Assembly (NCBI GenBank): GCA_047936785.1
Contig: CP176394.1
Origin: Acidaminobacterium chupaoyuni
Lineage (GTDB): Bacteria; Bacillota; Clostridia; Oscillospirales; Butyricicoccaceae
Strand: one strand, 5' to 3'
Length of the DNA stretch: 64,000 nt
Shown here: in pieces, positions 1-8,102 of the stretch
Position numbering within the stretch: the first letter of the stretch is position 1
How the letters are laid out: each line of letters starts with the position of its first letter
Notes under the pieces: model-generated
What the model was told of the DNA's origin: nothing
Databases searched by the model: none
Seen by the model: the letters and a program-made list of their open reading frames with translations, nothing else
Made by a program: the position numbers and the translations under genes

Positions 1-1
1 T

Positions 2-304
2 GTTTCTCTGCTGGCCTATCTTTATAAGCGGTTCAAAGACGGCAGCACCCTGCAAACCATTTTGGGATGCCTGCGCCCCACCGTGGTGGCGCTCATTGCT
101 TCGGCAGGCATTTCTATTTTAAATTTGGTGCTGTTTGCAGGCAAAGGCGTGCATCTGAGCTCTGTCAATTGGATGGGCGCGGTTTTGTTCGCGGGCGCGT
201 TTGTTATTTTGAGAAAGCTGAAATGGAGCCCCATTCTGGTGATGGTATGCTGCGGGGTTATCGGGCTGGCCGTTTCCACTATAACACCGCTATTGTTTGG
301 TTAA
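2..304 (+). CDS. Chromate transporter (ChrA family), C-terminal fragment
   Basis: This is the 3' end of a gene that begins before the window; the reading frame is open from base 2 to the TAA at 302-304. The visible 100 residues are hydrophobic, with at least three membrane segments. They carry the LRPTVVALIASAG-type segment and a terminal TITPLLFG that resemble the C-terminal half of ChrA-type transporters. Such proteins are inner-membrane anion carriers that export chromate, often made as two short half-length subunits in Clostridia. Whether this is a half-size or a full-size ChrA cannot be told from the fragment. A terminator hairpin follows directly. Confidence 0.7.
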   Translation, partial: VSLLAYLYKRFKDGSTLQTILGCLRPTVVALIASAGISILNLVLFAGKGVHLSSVNWMGAVLFAGAFVILRKLKWSPILVMVCCGVIGLAVSTITPLLFG

Positions 305-329
305 GCGAAACAACAGAATAAGAATATAA

Positions 330-366
330 AAAAGAGCGGGGCAACAAGCCGCGCTCTTTTATTTTT
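330..366 (+). terminator. Intrinsic terminator after the chromate transporter gene
   Basis: The arms AAAAGAGCG and CGCTCTTTT pair across a 13-nt loop and are followed by a T-rich tail. It lies between two converging genes, so it may also serve the acetyltransferase gene on the minus strand. Confidence 0.8.
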
Positions 367-384
367 GTGTATGCACAAGTAAAA

Positions 385-939
385 TCATATTTTGCGTTTA
401 TCGCAGTGATTGGCCTGAAGCAAGGCTTCTTTTGTTTCATGTTTGACCGCGGGTGGAATGCAATAGATCCATGAATGAATTTTTTCGGCATAACATTCCC
501 GATGGAAACCAAGCTTTTGCAAAAGCCCGATGCTGGGCAGGTTCTCCCCTTCCACCAGCGCCACCAGTTCAAAATCAGGATAACTGCGCTGAATTTCGGG
601 AATCAGGGCGGATAAGATTTCAAAAGCGAAGCCCTGCCGATGGTATCGATAAGAAATGGTGTAGCCCAAGGTGATACATTTTTCGGCCGCATTATAAAAA
701 TAGGCGATATCGCCGATCAAACGGCCGTTTTTTAAGCTGATGGCATAATGCTGCTGCGGCGCGTCAGATAGAAAAATATCCTTTTGATAGCGGTCGATGA
801 AGGTCTTCAGATATTCTTTTGAAGTATCTTCCCAGCGCTGAAAGTGGGAACAGGCTTCGGCATTTCGGTAATCAAACAGTTCCTCCAGATCATCCGCGTT
901 TAAATTGCGCAAAATAAGCCGCTCGGTTTGAGATATCAT
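385..939 (-). CDS. GNAT family N-acetyltransferase (RimJ/RimL-like)
   Basis: The 184-residue protein opens with TERLILRNL, the usual first strand of RimJ/RimL-type GNAT acetyltransferases, and ends with the motif NLPSIGLLQKLGF typical of motif B. Family members move an acetyl group from acetyl-CoA to an amine, often a protein N-terminus; the substrate here is unknown. The start was placed at 939 because a GGGAGGG ribosome site lies just upstream, although an in-frame start exists further up at 1008. The gene stands alone. Confidence 0.85.
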   Translation of the reverse strand: MISQTERLILRNLNADDLEELFDYRNAEACSHFQRWEDTSKEYLKTFIDRYQKDIFLSDAPQQHYAISLKNGRLIGDIAYFYNAAEKCITLGYTISYRYHRQGFAFEILSALIPEIQRSYPDFELVALVEGENLPSIGLLQKLGFHRECYAEKIHSWIYCIPPAVKHETKEALLQANHCDKRKI

Positions 940-1014
940 GGGAAACCCTCCCCTAAATAACAACTTTATCGGCAAGATCCCATAAAAAGATGGATCGAGC
1001 GTTTGCAAAATCGA

Positions 1015-1215
1015 TCATTCATCGCGATCATCGTCATCCTGCTGTTTTTCTTTTTTGCCAATGGGCATATTTCCCATAGCGACCCCAAAGCATAAGCCGA
1101 TGCCGATGCCCAGCGCGAGCTGATCAAAGAGAATGCCGAAAGCCACGCCGAAGCATAAGCCCAGCGGCAGGCCCAGTTGAAAACCGTTTTGCTCATCGTG
1201 ATCTGATTTTTTCAT
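1015..1215 (-). CDS. Small glycine-rich membrane protein with an internal repeat
   Basis: The 66-residue protein has a charged N-terminus, a hydrophobic glycine-rich core and a very acidic tail rich in Asp and Glu. The core holds two similar segments, GLCFGVAFG and GLCFGVAMG, about 20 residues apart, so it probably forms a two-helix hairpin packed by glycine zippers. A GAGGTG ribosome site precedes the ATG. I do not recognise a named family. Similar short glycine-zipper proteins of unknown role occur in Firmicutes. Confidence 0.6.
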   Translation of the reverse strand: MKKSDHDEQNGFQLGLPLGLCFGVAFGILFDQLALGIGIGLCFGVAMGNMPIGKKEKQQDDDDRDE

Positions 1216-1365
1216 GAATACACCTCATATCTTGTAAGAAAGCCTAAGGCCGGCAAGCCTCCGGATTTGTGACACCATGGATGATATCAGGAAACCGGCG
1301 CCGCAGGCGGGCCGTGAAATGGATACAGCAACTGTATGCAATCATTATATCATGAAAAAAGCAAA

Positions 1366-1400
1366 GAAAAAAGCCGCCGATCTGTTAATCGACGGCTTTT
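1366..1400 (-). terminator. Terminator downstream of tRNA-Pro
   Basis: An 11-bp stem with one G-U wobble (AAGCCGTCGAT with ATCGGCGGCTT, minus strand) is followed by a run of T. It lies immediately after the encoded CCA of the tRNA. Confidence 0.8.
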
Positions 1401-1475
1401 GGTCGGAGTATCGGGATTTGAACCCGAGGCCTCTTGGTCCCGAACCAAGCGCGCTACCAGCTGCGCTATACCCCG
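1400..1475 (-). tRNA. tRNA-Pro, anticodon CGG
   Basis: Read on the minus strand this folds as a 76-nt cloverleaf. The acceptor stem CGGGGTA pairs with TACTCCG, the D arm is GCGC/GCGC, and the anticodon stem CTTGG/CCAAG holds the loop TTCGGGA, giving anticodon CGG. The T arm TCGGG/CCCGA has the loop TTCAAAT. The discriminator base is A and the terminal CCA is encoded at 1400-1402. It reads CCG proline codons. A consensus promoter lies upstream and a terminator follows. Confidence 0.95.
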
Positions 1476-1497
1476 TAATGCCAAAACTTACTTGGAT

Positions 1498-1526
1498 AGT
1501 ATACCGCGAAAGCCGGTGTTTGTCAA
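1498..1526 (-). promoter_or_regulatory. Sigma-A promoter for tRNA-Pro
   Basis: On the minus strand a perfect TTGACA (1521-1526) is separated by exactly 17 nt from TATACT (1498-1503). The tRNA 5' end lies 22 nt downstream of the -10 box. Confidence 0.85.
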
Positions 1527-1560
1527 GGCAAAAATCAGGCTTTCGGCGGCCGGAAACGGA

Positions 1561-1606
1561 GAAAAAACACCCCGAAGACTTTATCTTTCAATAAAATCTT
1601 CGGGGC
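1561..1606 (-). terminator. Terminator of the aldo/keto reductase gene
   Basis: CCCCGAAGA and TCTTCGGGG form a 9-bp stem, and the minus strand continues into six T residues. The stop codon of the reductase lies 14 nt upstream on that strand. Confidence 0.8.
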
Positions 1607-1619
1607 AAAAATGCAAAGG

Positions 1620-2753
1620 TTAGCCTTTCAGTTTTTCATAAAGCGCCGTGACTTCCTGCATCTTATCGGGGATCTGGATGCTTTGGGGGCACTGGGTCAT
1701 GCACTGGCCGCAGGCCACACAATGGGAAGCATGCTTGTCTTCGCCCAGGGCTTCATATTCTTCGATGAACTGAGCCTTGTTTTCTGTGGTGGCATAATGG
1801 TTATAAATTTTGAAGACGGCGGGGATATCTACGCCGGCCGGGCAATCCATGCAATAGCGGCATCCTGTGCAGGGGATTGTTTTGCTGCGCCGATAGGCTT
1901 CCACCGCTTTATCGATAACGGCATATTCTTCGGCTGAGAGGGGCTTAAAGTTTTCCATGGTGTGGATATTGTCTTTCACCTGTTCCATGGTGCTCATGCC
2001 GCTGAGAACCGTTAAAACGGCGGGGTTGGAAGCGGCATAGCGCAGCGCCCAGGAAGCGGGGGAAACAGAGGCGTCGGCTTTTTTGAAAATGTCGATGGCT
2101 TCGGGGCAAAGGGTATGCAGCGCGCCGCCGCGAACGGGTTCCATCACGATCACCTGCAGGCCGCGGGCGGTGATCATTTCATATTCTTCCTTGGCTTTCT
2201 GTGTTTCCCAATCATAATAGTTCAGCTGGATCTGCACAAAATCCCAGGAATAGGCATCCAGAATCTCTTCCAGCATATCCAGTGTTCCATGGAAAGAGAA
2301 GCCCAGATGGCGAATGCGGCCGGCTTCTTTTTCTTTTGTCATGGTTTCAAAAATGTGGTTTTTCTGGATGATATGCAGGCGGTCGCGGTTGAGCGCATGG
2401 CAGAGGTAATAATCAAAATATTCCGTTTGGCATTTCTTCAGCTGTTCTTCGAAATATTTGGTGGTATCGGCGGGTTCGTTGATCAGCCAGACAGGCAGTT
2501 TGCTGACCAGATGATAGCTTTCACGGGGATATTTTTTCAAAGCTTCGCCGATAAACAGCTCGCTTTTGCCCTCGTGATAAGGATAAGCGGTGTCAAAATA
2601 ATTCACACCGTGGGCATAGGCATAATCGATCATTGCCTGCGCCTGAGGAATATCGATATCGGATTTCTCAGGATCGATCTTGGGCAGACGCATGCAGCCA
2701 AAGCCCAGCAAAGAAACTTGATCCGTGGAATCTTTATAAGTTCTGCAAATCAT
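1620..2753 (-). CDS. Aldo/keto reductase with C-terminal 4Fe-4S ferredoxin domain
   Basis: The 377-residue protein is an AKR barrel (about residues 1-280) followed by a ferredoxin-like tail. The catalytic tetrad is visible: Asp and Tyr in FDTAYPYH, Lys in VSKLP and His in YLCHAL. The tail holds the cysteine clusters CTGCRYCMDCP and CVACGQCMTQCP, enough for two 4Fe-4S centres. This is a common clostridial layout for oxidoreductases that may pass electrons between NAD(P)H and an iron-sulfur partner; the substrate is unknown. It is a single-gene unit with its own promoter, a palindrome in the leader and a terminator. A GGGAGG site precedes the ATG. Confidence 0.9.
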   Translation of the reverse strand: MICRTYKDSTDQVSLLGFGCMRLPKIDPEKSDIDIPQAQAMIDYAYAHGVNYFDTAYPYHEGKSELFIGEALKKYPRESYHLVSKLPVWLINEPADTTKYFEEQLKKCQTEYFDYYLCHALNRDRLHIIQKNHIFETMTKEKEAGRIRHLGFSFHGTLDMLEEILDAYSWDFVQIQLNYYDWETQKAKEEYEMITARGLQVIVMEPVRGGALHTLCPEAIDIFKKADASVSPASWALRYAASNPAVLTVLSGMSTMEQVKDNIHTMENFKPLSAEEYAVIDKAVEAYRRSKTIPCTGCRYCMDCPAGVDIPAVFKIYNHYATTENKAQFIEEYEALGEDKHASHCVACGQCMTQCPQSIQIPDKMQEVTALYEKLKG

Positions 2754-2774
2754 AATTGGGTTCCTCCCTTATTC

Positions 2775-2790
2775 ATGTGATTCATCACAT
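2775..2790. promoter_or_regulatory. 16-bp perfect palindrome in the reductase leader (operator candidate)
   Basis: ATGTGAT and ATCACAT are 7-bp arms around a 2-nt centre. The site lies between the -10 box (2804-2809) and the start codon (2753), the usual position for a repressor. It resembles a CRP/FNR half-site arrangement but with a shorter spacing than the CRP box. The regulator is unknown. Confidence 0.5.
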
Positions 2791-2803
2791 ATTCAGTACC
2801 TTT

Positions 2804-2833
2804 ACTATAACAGCAATCCCCCTCTGTTTTCAA
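2804..2833 (-). promoter_or_regulatory. Probable promoter of the aldo/keto reductase gene
   Basis: On the minus strand TTGAAA (2828-2833) and TATAGT (2804-2809) are separated by 18 nt. Confidence 0.55.
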
Positions 2834-2872
2834 GATGAAATTTTTGAATTTTTTTACTGGTGCTGAATTTTT

Positions 2873-2901
2873 TTGACAGGGCGGTATGATTTTGTTATGA
2901 T
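2873..2901 (+). promoter_or_regulatory. Sigma-A promoter for the smr-acetyltransferase pair
   Basis: TTGACA (2873-2878) and TATGAT (2896-2901) are spaced by 17 nt, 36 nt before the ATG of the Smr-domain gene. Confidence 0.8.
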
Positions 2902-2936
2902 AAGAACGATTTTTTCACAGGGAGATAACAAAAGCG

Positions 2937-3185
2937 ATGGAAACAGAAAAAACGGTGGATCTGCATGGGATGCAGGTGCAGGAAGCCAAACGATATATCG
3001 AGCGCTATCTGATGGCGCTGCCTTCTTCGGTGATGCAGGTGCGGGTGATCCATGGCGGGAATGGGCAGAATCCCCTGGCGCTGATGGTGCGCAAGATCAA
3101 AAGCCCGCGTCTTTCGCGCCGAATTCTGACCATGAATCCGGGTGAAACACTGCTGCTGCTCAAAAACCAGAAAGAAGGAAAATAG
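2937..3185 (+). CDS. Stand-alone Smr domain protein
   Basis: The 82-residue protein is essentially one Smr (small MutS-related) domain. It shows the DLHG motif near residue 8 and VIHGGNG near residue 38 followed by an LxxMVRK helix, matching the LDLHG and HGxG motifs of the family. Smr domains act as nucleases on DNA or on mRNA in stalled-ribosome rescue; here the domain has no MutS2 partner attached. A GGGAGA site precedes the ATG. The next gene starts 2 nt after the stop, so they are co-transcribed. Confidence 0.8.
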   Translation: METEKTVDLHGMQVQEAKRYIERYLMALPSSVMQVRVIHGGNGQNPLALMVRKIKSPRLSRRILTMNPGETLLLLKNQKEGK

Positions 3186-3187
3186 AA

Positions 3188-3745
3188 ATGGAAAACACCA
3201 TTTTCACCACTGCGCGGCTTGTTTTGCGCCCCACGGAAGAGAGCTTGGCGCAGATGGTCTGCGATTATCTGAAAAGAAACCGCGATTATTTAAAACCCTT
3301 TGAACCTGTCAGAGAAGAAGAATATTTTTCGCCGGCTTTTCAGCAGCGGCGGCTGGCCGCGGAAGCAGAGGCGTTCCAACAGGGCACCTCGCTTTTGTGG
3401 TGGATCTTTTTGAAAGAAAGACCCGAGCGGGTGATCGGCTCTGCGCATTTGAGCCAAATTGCCAAAGGGGCGTTCTGTTCCTGCTTCCTGGGCTATCAGA
3501 TCGATGAAACACAGCGGGGCAAAGGCCTGATGCCCGAAGCGCTGGCGCCCGTGATCTGCCACGCGTTTGAACAGCGAGGGCTGCACCGCATCGAGGCCAA
3601 TGTGATGCCCCGAAATCAGGCTTCACGGCGGGTGCTTGAAAAACTGGAATTCGAATACGAGGGCCGCTCGCGGGATTATTTGCGCATCAACGGAAGATGG
3701 GAAGATCATCTTCATTTTGCCAAATTAAACGATAAGGCCCAATAA
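3188..3745 (+). CDS. GNAT family N-acetyltransferase (RimJ-like)
   Basis: The 185-residue protein has TARLVLRP at the N-terminus, the acetyl-CoA loop around QRGKGLMPEAL (about residues 109-119) and NQASRRVLEKLEFEYEG near the end, all typical of RimJ/RimL acetyltransferases. These commonly acetylate N-terminal residues of ribosomal proteins, but the substrate here cannot be told. It follows the Smr gene by 2 nt. Confidence 0.87.
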   Translation: MENTIFTTARLVLRPTEESLAQMVCDYLKRNRDYLKPFEPVREEEYFSPAFQQRRLAAEAEAFQQGTSLLWWIFLKERPERVIGSAHLSQIAKGAFCSCFLGYQIDETQRGKGLMPEALAPVICHAFEQRGLHRIEANVMPRNQASRRVLEKLEFEYEGRSRDYLRINGRWEDHLHFAKLNDKAQ

Positions 3746-3755
3746 AAAGATAAAG

Positions 3756-3791
3756 CGAAAGGCTGCCGCGGTAAAATGCGGCAGCCTTTTT
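3756..3791. terminator. Bidirectional terminator between converging genes
   Basis: The 12-bp stem AAAGGCTGCCGC/GCGGCAGCCTTT has an 8-nt loop and a T tail on the plus strand, with a weaker T-rich tail on the minus strand. It closes the acetyltransferase unit and probably also the MBOAT operon. Confidence 0.8.
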
Positions 3792-3803
3792 GACGGCAGA
3801 AGT

Positions 3804-4184
3804 CTATTTGGGGGAGGGGGGCGCTTCACGGGGCGGCAGCAGGGCGCGGGCAAGGCAGAAGCCGGCCAGCAGCCCATAGAGATAATAAGAAGAGATCACA
3901 GGGTAAATATAAGCGCCATAAGTAAGCGGCAGACGATAGCCGAACAGCAAAAGCAACACGGCGCCAAGATAGCCAGGATGAAGATATTTATCACCGAGGA
4001 CCCATTTTCTGCCGCGGGCGCCCAGCAGAATGCCGCCAAGAATGCCGCAGAAGATCAATAAGAAGACCTGCCGTGATTCCTGACTGTGGGTTTTCAAAAA
4101 ATAGGTGCCGCCAAACAGCAGCAAGGTATAAACAGAGCCCAATAAAAAGCCGCATAAATTTCGGCGTGTGATCGATAGTTTCAT
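3804..4184 (-). CDS. Small integral membrane protein, unknown function
   Basis: The 126-residue protein has about four hydrophobic segments and a short proline-rich C-terminus. The start at 4184 was chosen because AAAGGTGA lies just upstream; a longer reading frame would overlap the preceding gene. It begins 10 nt after the aldo/keto reductase-like gene ends, so it is the last gene of the MBOAT-SGNH-reductase operon. No family was recognised. Confidence 0.6.
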   Translation of the reverse strand: MKLSITRRNLCGFLLGSVYTLLLFGGTYFLKTHSQESRQVFLLIFCGILGGILLGARGRKWVLGDKYLHPGYLGAVLLLLFGYRLPLTYGAYIYPVISSYYLYGLLAGFCLARALLPPREAPPSPK

Positions 4185-4194
4185 CGCTTCACCT

Positions 4195-5346
4195 TTATTT
4201 TCCGAAAACCTGAGCGGCCTGCGCCATACGGCTTGAAATAGGAACACCGAAGGGGCAGCGCGCTTCACAGGCGCGGCAGGCAAGACATTCAGAGGCGTGG
4301 TGGGCCAAAGAATCATAATGGGCGTTCACCGTGGCCGAAGAACCGCCGGCGGCCTGGGCCAGATCAAAAAGCTTGTTGATCTGGGCGATATTCAGCCGTG
4401 CGGGGCAGGGCAGACAGTGGTTGCAATACATACATTTGCCCTTTAAGGAAAATTGCGGGGTGGAAGCCAGAAGCACGGAATAATCTTTTTCTTCATCGGA
4501 AGCGGTTTCATATTCCAGCGCCTGCCGCAGTTCCGCCGCCGAGCGCACGCCCACCAGAACGCTGCCCACGGCGGGGCGGGTCATGGCGTAGTGAATGCAT
4601 TGGGCGGGGGTCAGAGCAAGGCCGAAGGGGCTGCGGGAAGCATCCAGCAGTGAACCCGCGGCCAGCGATTTCATTACCGTGATGCCGATGTTCGCATTTT
4701 CGCAGGCGCGATAAAATTCATCGCGGCGGGGATGAACGCCGAACAGCGGCTGCTGATAGGTCTTTTCATCAAACAAAGGCTCTGTGGAACCCAAACCTTC
4801 GGGCAGAAGGTCATAAGCGGGGTTGATGCTGAACAGAACCACATCGATCACGCCGCTTTCCACGGCGCGCAGGCCGATAGCCGCATCGTGGGTGCTGATG
4901 CCAAGGGTGCGCAGCGCGCCCTGCTTTTTCAGCGATAGAGCATAATCGACGATGCCGTGATCGAACACGGCGTCGAATTCTTCATCGGTGTCGATACAGT
5001 GAAGCATGCCGATATCGATATAATCGGTATCCAGCCGCCGCAGCAGATCTTCAAAAAAGCGCTTGTTGTCGGCTAAATCGCGGGAACGGCCATATTGGCC
5101 GTTTTTCCAGACTGCGCCGAAATGCCCCTGCAGGATCATACGCTGGCGTCGGCCTTTTAAAGCGCGGCCGATATCGCTGCGCACCTGCGGTTCCGACATA
5201 AAAACATCAACGATGTTGATGCCGCCTTCGAAAGCAGCGTCGAAAACCGAGCAGATGGTTTCATAGGGCAGGGTTTCCAGATGTTCACAGCCCAGACCGA
5301 TTTCGCTGACTTGCAGGCCCGAGCGGCCCAGTAAACGGTAATTCAT
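4195..5346 (-). CDS. Aldo/keto reductase-like ferredoxin protein with incomplete catalytic tetrad
   Basis: The 383-residue protein has the AKR fold signature (LGRSGLQVSEIGLGC at the N-terminus, LGISTHD and VLVGVRS later) and a C-terminal ferredoxin tail with CMYCNHCLPCP and CLACRACEARCP. The catalytic Asp is kept in IVDVFMSEP and the His in IGMLHCID. The expected Tyr is absent, and the segment that normally holds the catalytic Lys reads MILQGHFG. It may therefore be a non-classical reductase, a binding protein or an electron-transfer protein. It lies 15 nt downstream of the SGNH gene in an apparent four-gene operon. ATG 5346 is preceded by AAGAGG. Confidence 0.8.
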   Translation of the reverse strand: MNYRLLGRSGLQVSEIGLGCEHLETLPYETICSVFDAAFEGGINIVDVFMSEPQVRSDIGRALKGRRQRMILQGHFGAVWKNGQYGRSRDLADNKRFFEDLLRRLDTDYIDIGMLHCIDTDEEFDAVFDHGIVDYALSLKKQGALRTLGISTHDAAIGLRAVESGVIDVVLFSINPAYDLLPEGLGSTEPLFDEKTYQQPLFGVHPRRDEFYRACENANIGITVMKSLAAGSLLDASRSPFGLALTPAQCIHYAMTRPAVGSVLVGVRSAAELRQALEYETASDEEKDYSVLLASTPQFSLKGKCMYCNHCLPCPARLNIAQINKLFDLAQAAGGSSATVNAHYDSLAHHASECLACRACEARCPFGVPISSRMAQAAQVFGK

Positions 5347-5361
5347 GGTCAAAACCTCTTT

Positions 5362-6399
5362 TCAAGATGAAAAAATAGTATCATAGGGATAAGAAGTGAC
5401 AAAGCGTTTTAAATGGGCGAGAAGCGGGGCGATCTCTTCGGGGGAAAGGCCGTCGCCGGCGGCCATTCTTTCTGCCAGCTGCCGGTTGACGGCGGCGGAA
5501 TAATGGATGGGATCGGTATAACAATTTAAATCGGTGATGAGATCGGTATCGGACATAAAATAATAAAGGCGAGCGTTGGGATATTGCGCCAAAGTTTCGA
5601 GAACCTGCTGCTGCAAGGCGAATACCGCATCGATCTTGCCAAGGCGGCTGGCTTCATCCCAATAAAGAATGCTGTAGGGAGCCATAAAAAAATAGAACTC
5701 GGTATCGGGATGATCGGTCAGCCAGCGCGTAATGATCGCCAGATTTTCGGCCGCGGCTTCCGCATAGGCATCTTTTGGCAGGGGCTCCGCGGCGGGATCG
5801 GGGCGGCGATAAGAAGAAAGCGCTTTTTTCTTCGACCAGATGAAGCGTTCATCCCAAGTTGAAATTTCATCAAAAGGTTTGCCGGTGTTTTCAAGGCGCT
5901 GGGTGAGCATTTTGACCCCCTGGCCAAAGAAAACATCCTTGTTGAACAGATATTTTACATCGTTGAAAGGGTTGCGGTCATAAAGATATTCGGGCAATTT
6001 TTCTGTTCGGGCAGAATCGGGCCGCGAAAGAATGTTGGTATCGATGCCGCAGAAAACGCGTTTGATGGTGCGGTTTTCAAAAGCGATCTGCATCACACGG
6101 TCGAAATCTGAAAAATAGCCGTCGGGAAAAGTGAGTTTGACGGTGGAAGCGCCAAAAAGCTTGTCGAACTGAGAAGCTCTGAAATTCGCCGTGACCGATG
6201 TGCCGATGATGAAAGAATCATAAGAATAGTTGCGGGCGATGCCGGCGTTATAATAGCGCTCGTTGGAATCGACAAAAGAGAATCCGTTTTGCAGCGGATG
6301 ATAGTGAAACATCGGGTCGATCCAACTGTTGAGCCCGCCGAAAAGAACCAGCAGCACCGCCAGCGAGAAAAGGGCAGTCAGTGAAAAGCGTTTATACAT
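5362..6399 (-). CDS. SGNH-like protein paired with MBOAT O-acyltransferase
   Basis: The 345-residue protein has one N-terminal membrane anchor (about residues 8-26) and an extracytoplasmic domain. GTSV (near residue 67) could supply the nucleophilic Ser of an SGNH fold, and DPIHY near residue 292 matches the block V DxxH pair. Its gene starts 10 nt after the MBOAT gene ends. Pairs of this kind, like AlgI with AlgJ/AlgX or DltB with DltD, move acyl groups onto extracellular polymers. The likely role is the final transfer or trimming step on a surface glycan. The polymer is unknown. Confidence 0.65.
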   Translation of the reverse strand: MYKRFSLTALFSLAVLLVLFGGLNSWIDPMFHYHPLQNGFSFVDSNERYYNAGIARNYSYDSFIIGTSVTANFRASQFDKLFGASTVKLTFPDGYFSDFDRVMQIAFENRTIKRVFCGIDTNILSRPDSARTEKLPEYLYDRNPFNDVKYLFNKDVFFGQGVKMLTQRLENTGKPFDEISTWDERFIWSKKKALSSYRRPDPAAEPLPKDAYAEAAAENLAIITRWLTDHPDTEFYFFMAPYSILYWDEASRLGKIDAVFALQQQVLETLAQYPNARLYYFMSDTDLITDLNCYTDPIHYSAAVNRQLAERMAAGDGLSPEEIAPLLAHLKRFVTSYPYDTIFSS

Positions 6400-6409
6400 G
6401 GAGCACCGC

Positions 6410-7855
6410 CTAAAAAGTAAAATACAAGAAGGAACTGACCCCTGAAAGGGAGATCAGCGACCAGAAAAGAAGCAGGATCGTTGCCGCCAGCGTGAGCGGG
6501 CGCGGGCGAAAATCTCTGATGCGTTCATCGGTGTTTTTCAGCTGAACAGAAGCGAACAGACCAAAGCATAAAATCACCAGACAAAGCAGCAGATGCCAGC
6601 GTTCATTGGTGATGCCCAGCCATTGCTGAAGCTTTGAAAATTCCACAAGGGAAAAACGGGCCGTGAAATCGGGCGATAGTTTGCCGAAATCACACCGCAG
6701 GATGTTTTTCAAAAAGGCCGCGGCGCCGGCCACAGAATCCGCACGGAAAAAGACCCAGGCCACATTGACAAACGAAAAAGTCAAAAGCCAGGCAAACGCG
6801 GGATGCAGTTTTTGAAGGGAGGTTTTGAAGAGACGGTGAAAGACCTGTGCCGCGCCATGGAGCAGGCCCCAAAGCAAAAAAGTCCAGTTGGCGCCATGCC
6901 ACAGCCCGCTGATGAGAAAAACGATCAGAATATTGCGATAGGTTTTTAAAGACCCGCGGCGGCTGCCGCCCAGCGGAAAATAGAGATAGCGCGTGAAAAA
7001 ACGCGTCAAAGTGATATGCCAGCGCTTCCAGAATTCCGAAATATTCATGGCGCGGTAAGGGGAATCGAAATTTTGGGGCAGCTTGATATTCAGCATCAGC
7101 CCGATGCCCGAAGCCATGTCGCAATAGCCGCTGAAATCGAAATAAAGCTGCAGGGTATAGCTGAGCATCACTGCCAGCGCGGTGAAAGAATTCATGCCGC
7201 TGATCGAAGCAAAGCCCCAATCGGCGGCTTTGCCGAGGGTGCTGGCCAGAAGAACTTTCTTGAAAAGGCCGAAGGCAAACGCCATCAGACCGGGTGCGAA
7301 ATGTTCCCATTGAAAACGGCGTGTGCTTTCTTCGCGAAACTGCGGAATGATCTCATCATGCAGCGCGATGGGGCCGCTCATCACATAGGGGAAGAAAGAG
7401 ATATACGCGGCATATTCCAAAAAAGAGTAGCGCTCGGTTTCGCCTCGGCTGCAATCGACAAGATAAGCGATCTGCTGAAAAGTGAAAAAGCTGATGCCAA
7501 GGGGAAGCAGCAGAGGAAGCAGCGGAACGGAAGCGGAAAAAAACGAATTGAAGCTATCAATAAAAAAGTTTGTATATTTAAAATAGAGAAGCGCGCCGAT
7601 ATTCAGGCAAAGCAGCAAAACCAAAAAAAGACGGTTTTGCGTTTTGCGCAGATAGCGCCCGCCAAAAAAATTTAAACAAATGCTGGCCGCCAGAACCGGC
7701 AGAAACAGCAGGTTCATGCTGCTGTAAAACCACAGCGACATCCCCAGCAAAAAAAGAAGGGAAAAACGCCGGTCGGCCAGTTTGTTCAGCAGAAAATAGC
7801 CAAACAGGCAAAGCGGCAGGAAAAACAAGATAAAAAAGTAAGAGTGAAATAACAT
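6410..7855 (-). CDS. MBOAT family membrane O-acyltransferase (AlgI-like)
   Basis: The 481-residue polytopic membrane protein carries the MBOAT hallmarks: RWHITLTRFFTRYLYFPLGG around the middle and SGLWHGANWTFLLWG, which contains the invariant His. About ten membrane segments are apparent. Family members such as AlgI and DltB pass acetyl or alanyl groups across the membrane to a polysaccharide or teichoic acid. It heads a minus-strand operon with the SGNH-like partner, the reductase-like protein and a small membrane protein. Confidence 0.9.
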   Translation of the reverse strand: MLFHSYFFILFFLPLCLFGYFLLNKLADRRFSLLFLLGMSLWFYSSMNLLFLPVLAASICLNFFGGRYLRKTQNRLFLVLLLCLNIGALLYFKYTNFFIDSFNSFFSASVPLLPLLLPLGISFFTFQQIAYLVDCSRGETERYSFLEYAAYISFFPYVMSGPIALHDEIIPQFREESTRRFQWEHFAPGLMAFAFGLFKKVLLASTLGKAADWGFASISGMNSFTALAVMLSYTLQLYFDFSGYCDMASGIGLMLNIKLPQNFDSPYRAMNISEFWKRWHITLTRFFTRYLYFPLGGSRRGSLKTYRNILIVFLISGLWHGANWTFLLWGLLHGAAQVFHRLFKTSLQKLHPAFAWLLTFSFVNVAWVFFRADSVAGAAAFLKNILRCDFGKLSPDFTARFSLVEFSKLQQWLGITNERWHLLLCLVILCFGLFASVQLKNTDERIRDFRPRPLTLAATILLLFWSLISLSGVSSFLYFTF

Positions 7856-8102
7856 GAAATACCATCCTGTTGGAAGTGATGAAGTTTTAAATGCGCTTTC
7901 TAACAGTTGTTTTCTTCAAAAGTTTTGCGGAACAAGACCTTTAACTATTCAACAGTCTACCCGACTCTGCCGGTAAAGTCAAGGAAGGCGGCGCCGTAAA
8001 AAGGGAATAACAGGAAAAATGAAACGGATGGAACGAAAGAAGGGTGGGCATTTGAAAGCAGCGACCGGGCTTGCAAAAGGTATCTTTCACAAGGAAAGAG
8101 AA
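7856..8102. other. Intergenic stretch upstream of the MBOAT operon
   Basis: The ~250 bp between the MBOAT start and the potD terminator hold no convincing reading frame or RNA. A promoter for the MBOAT operon is expected here, but no consensus pair could be fixed. Confidence 0.5.
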
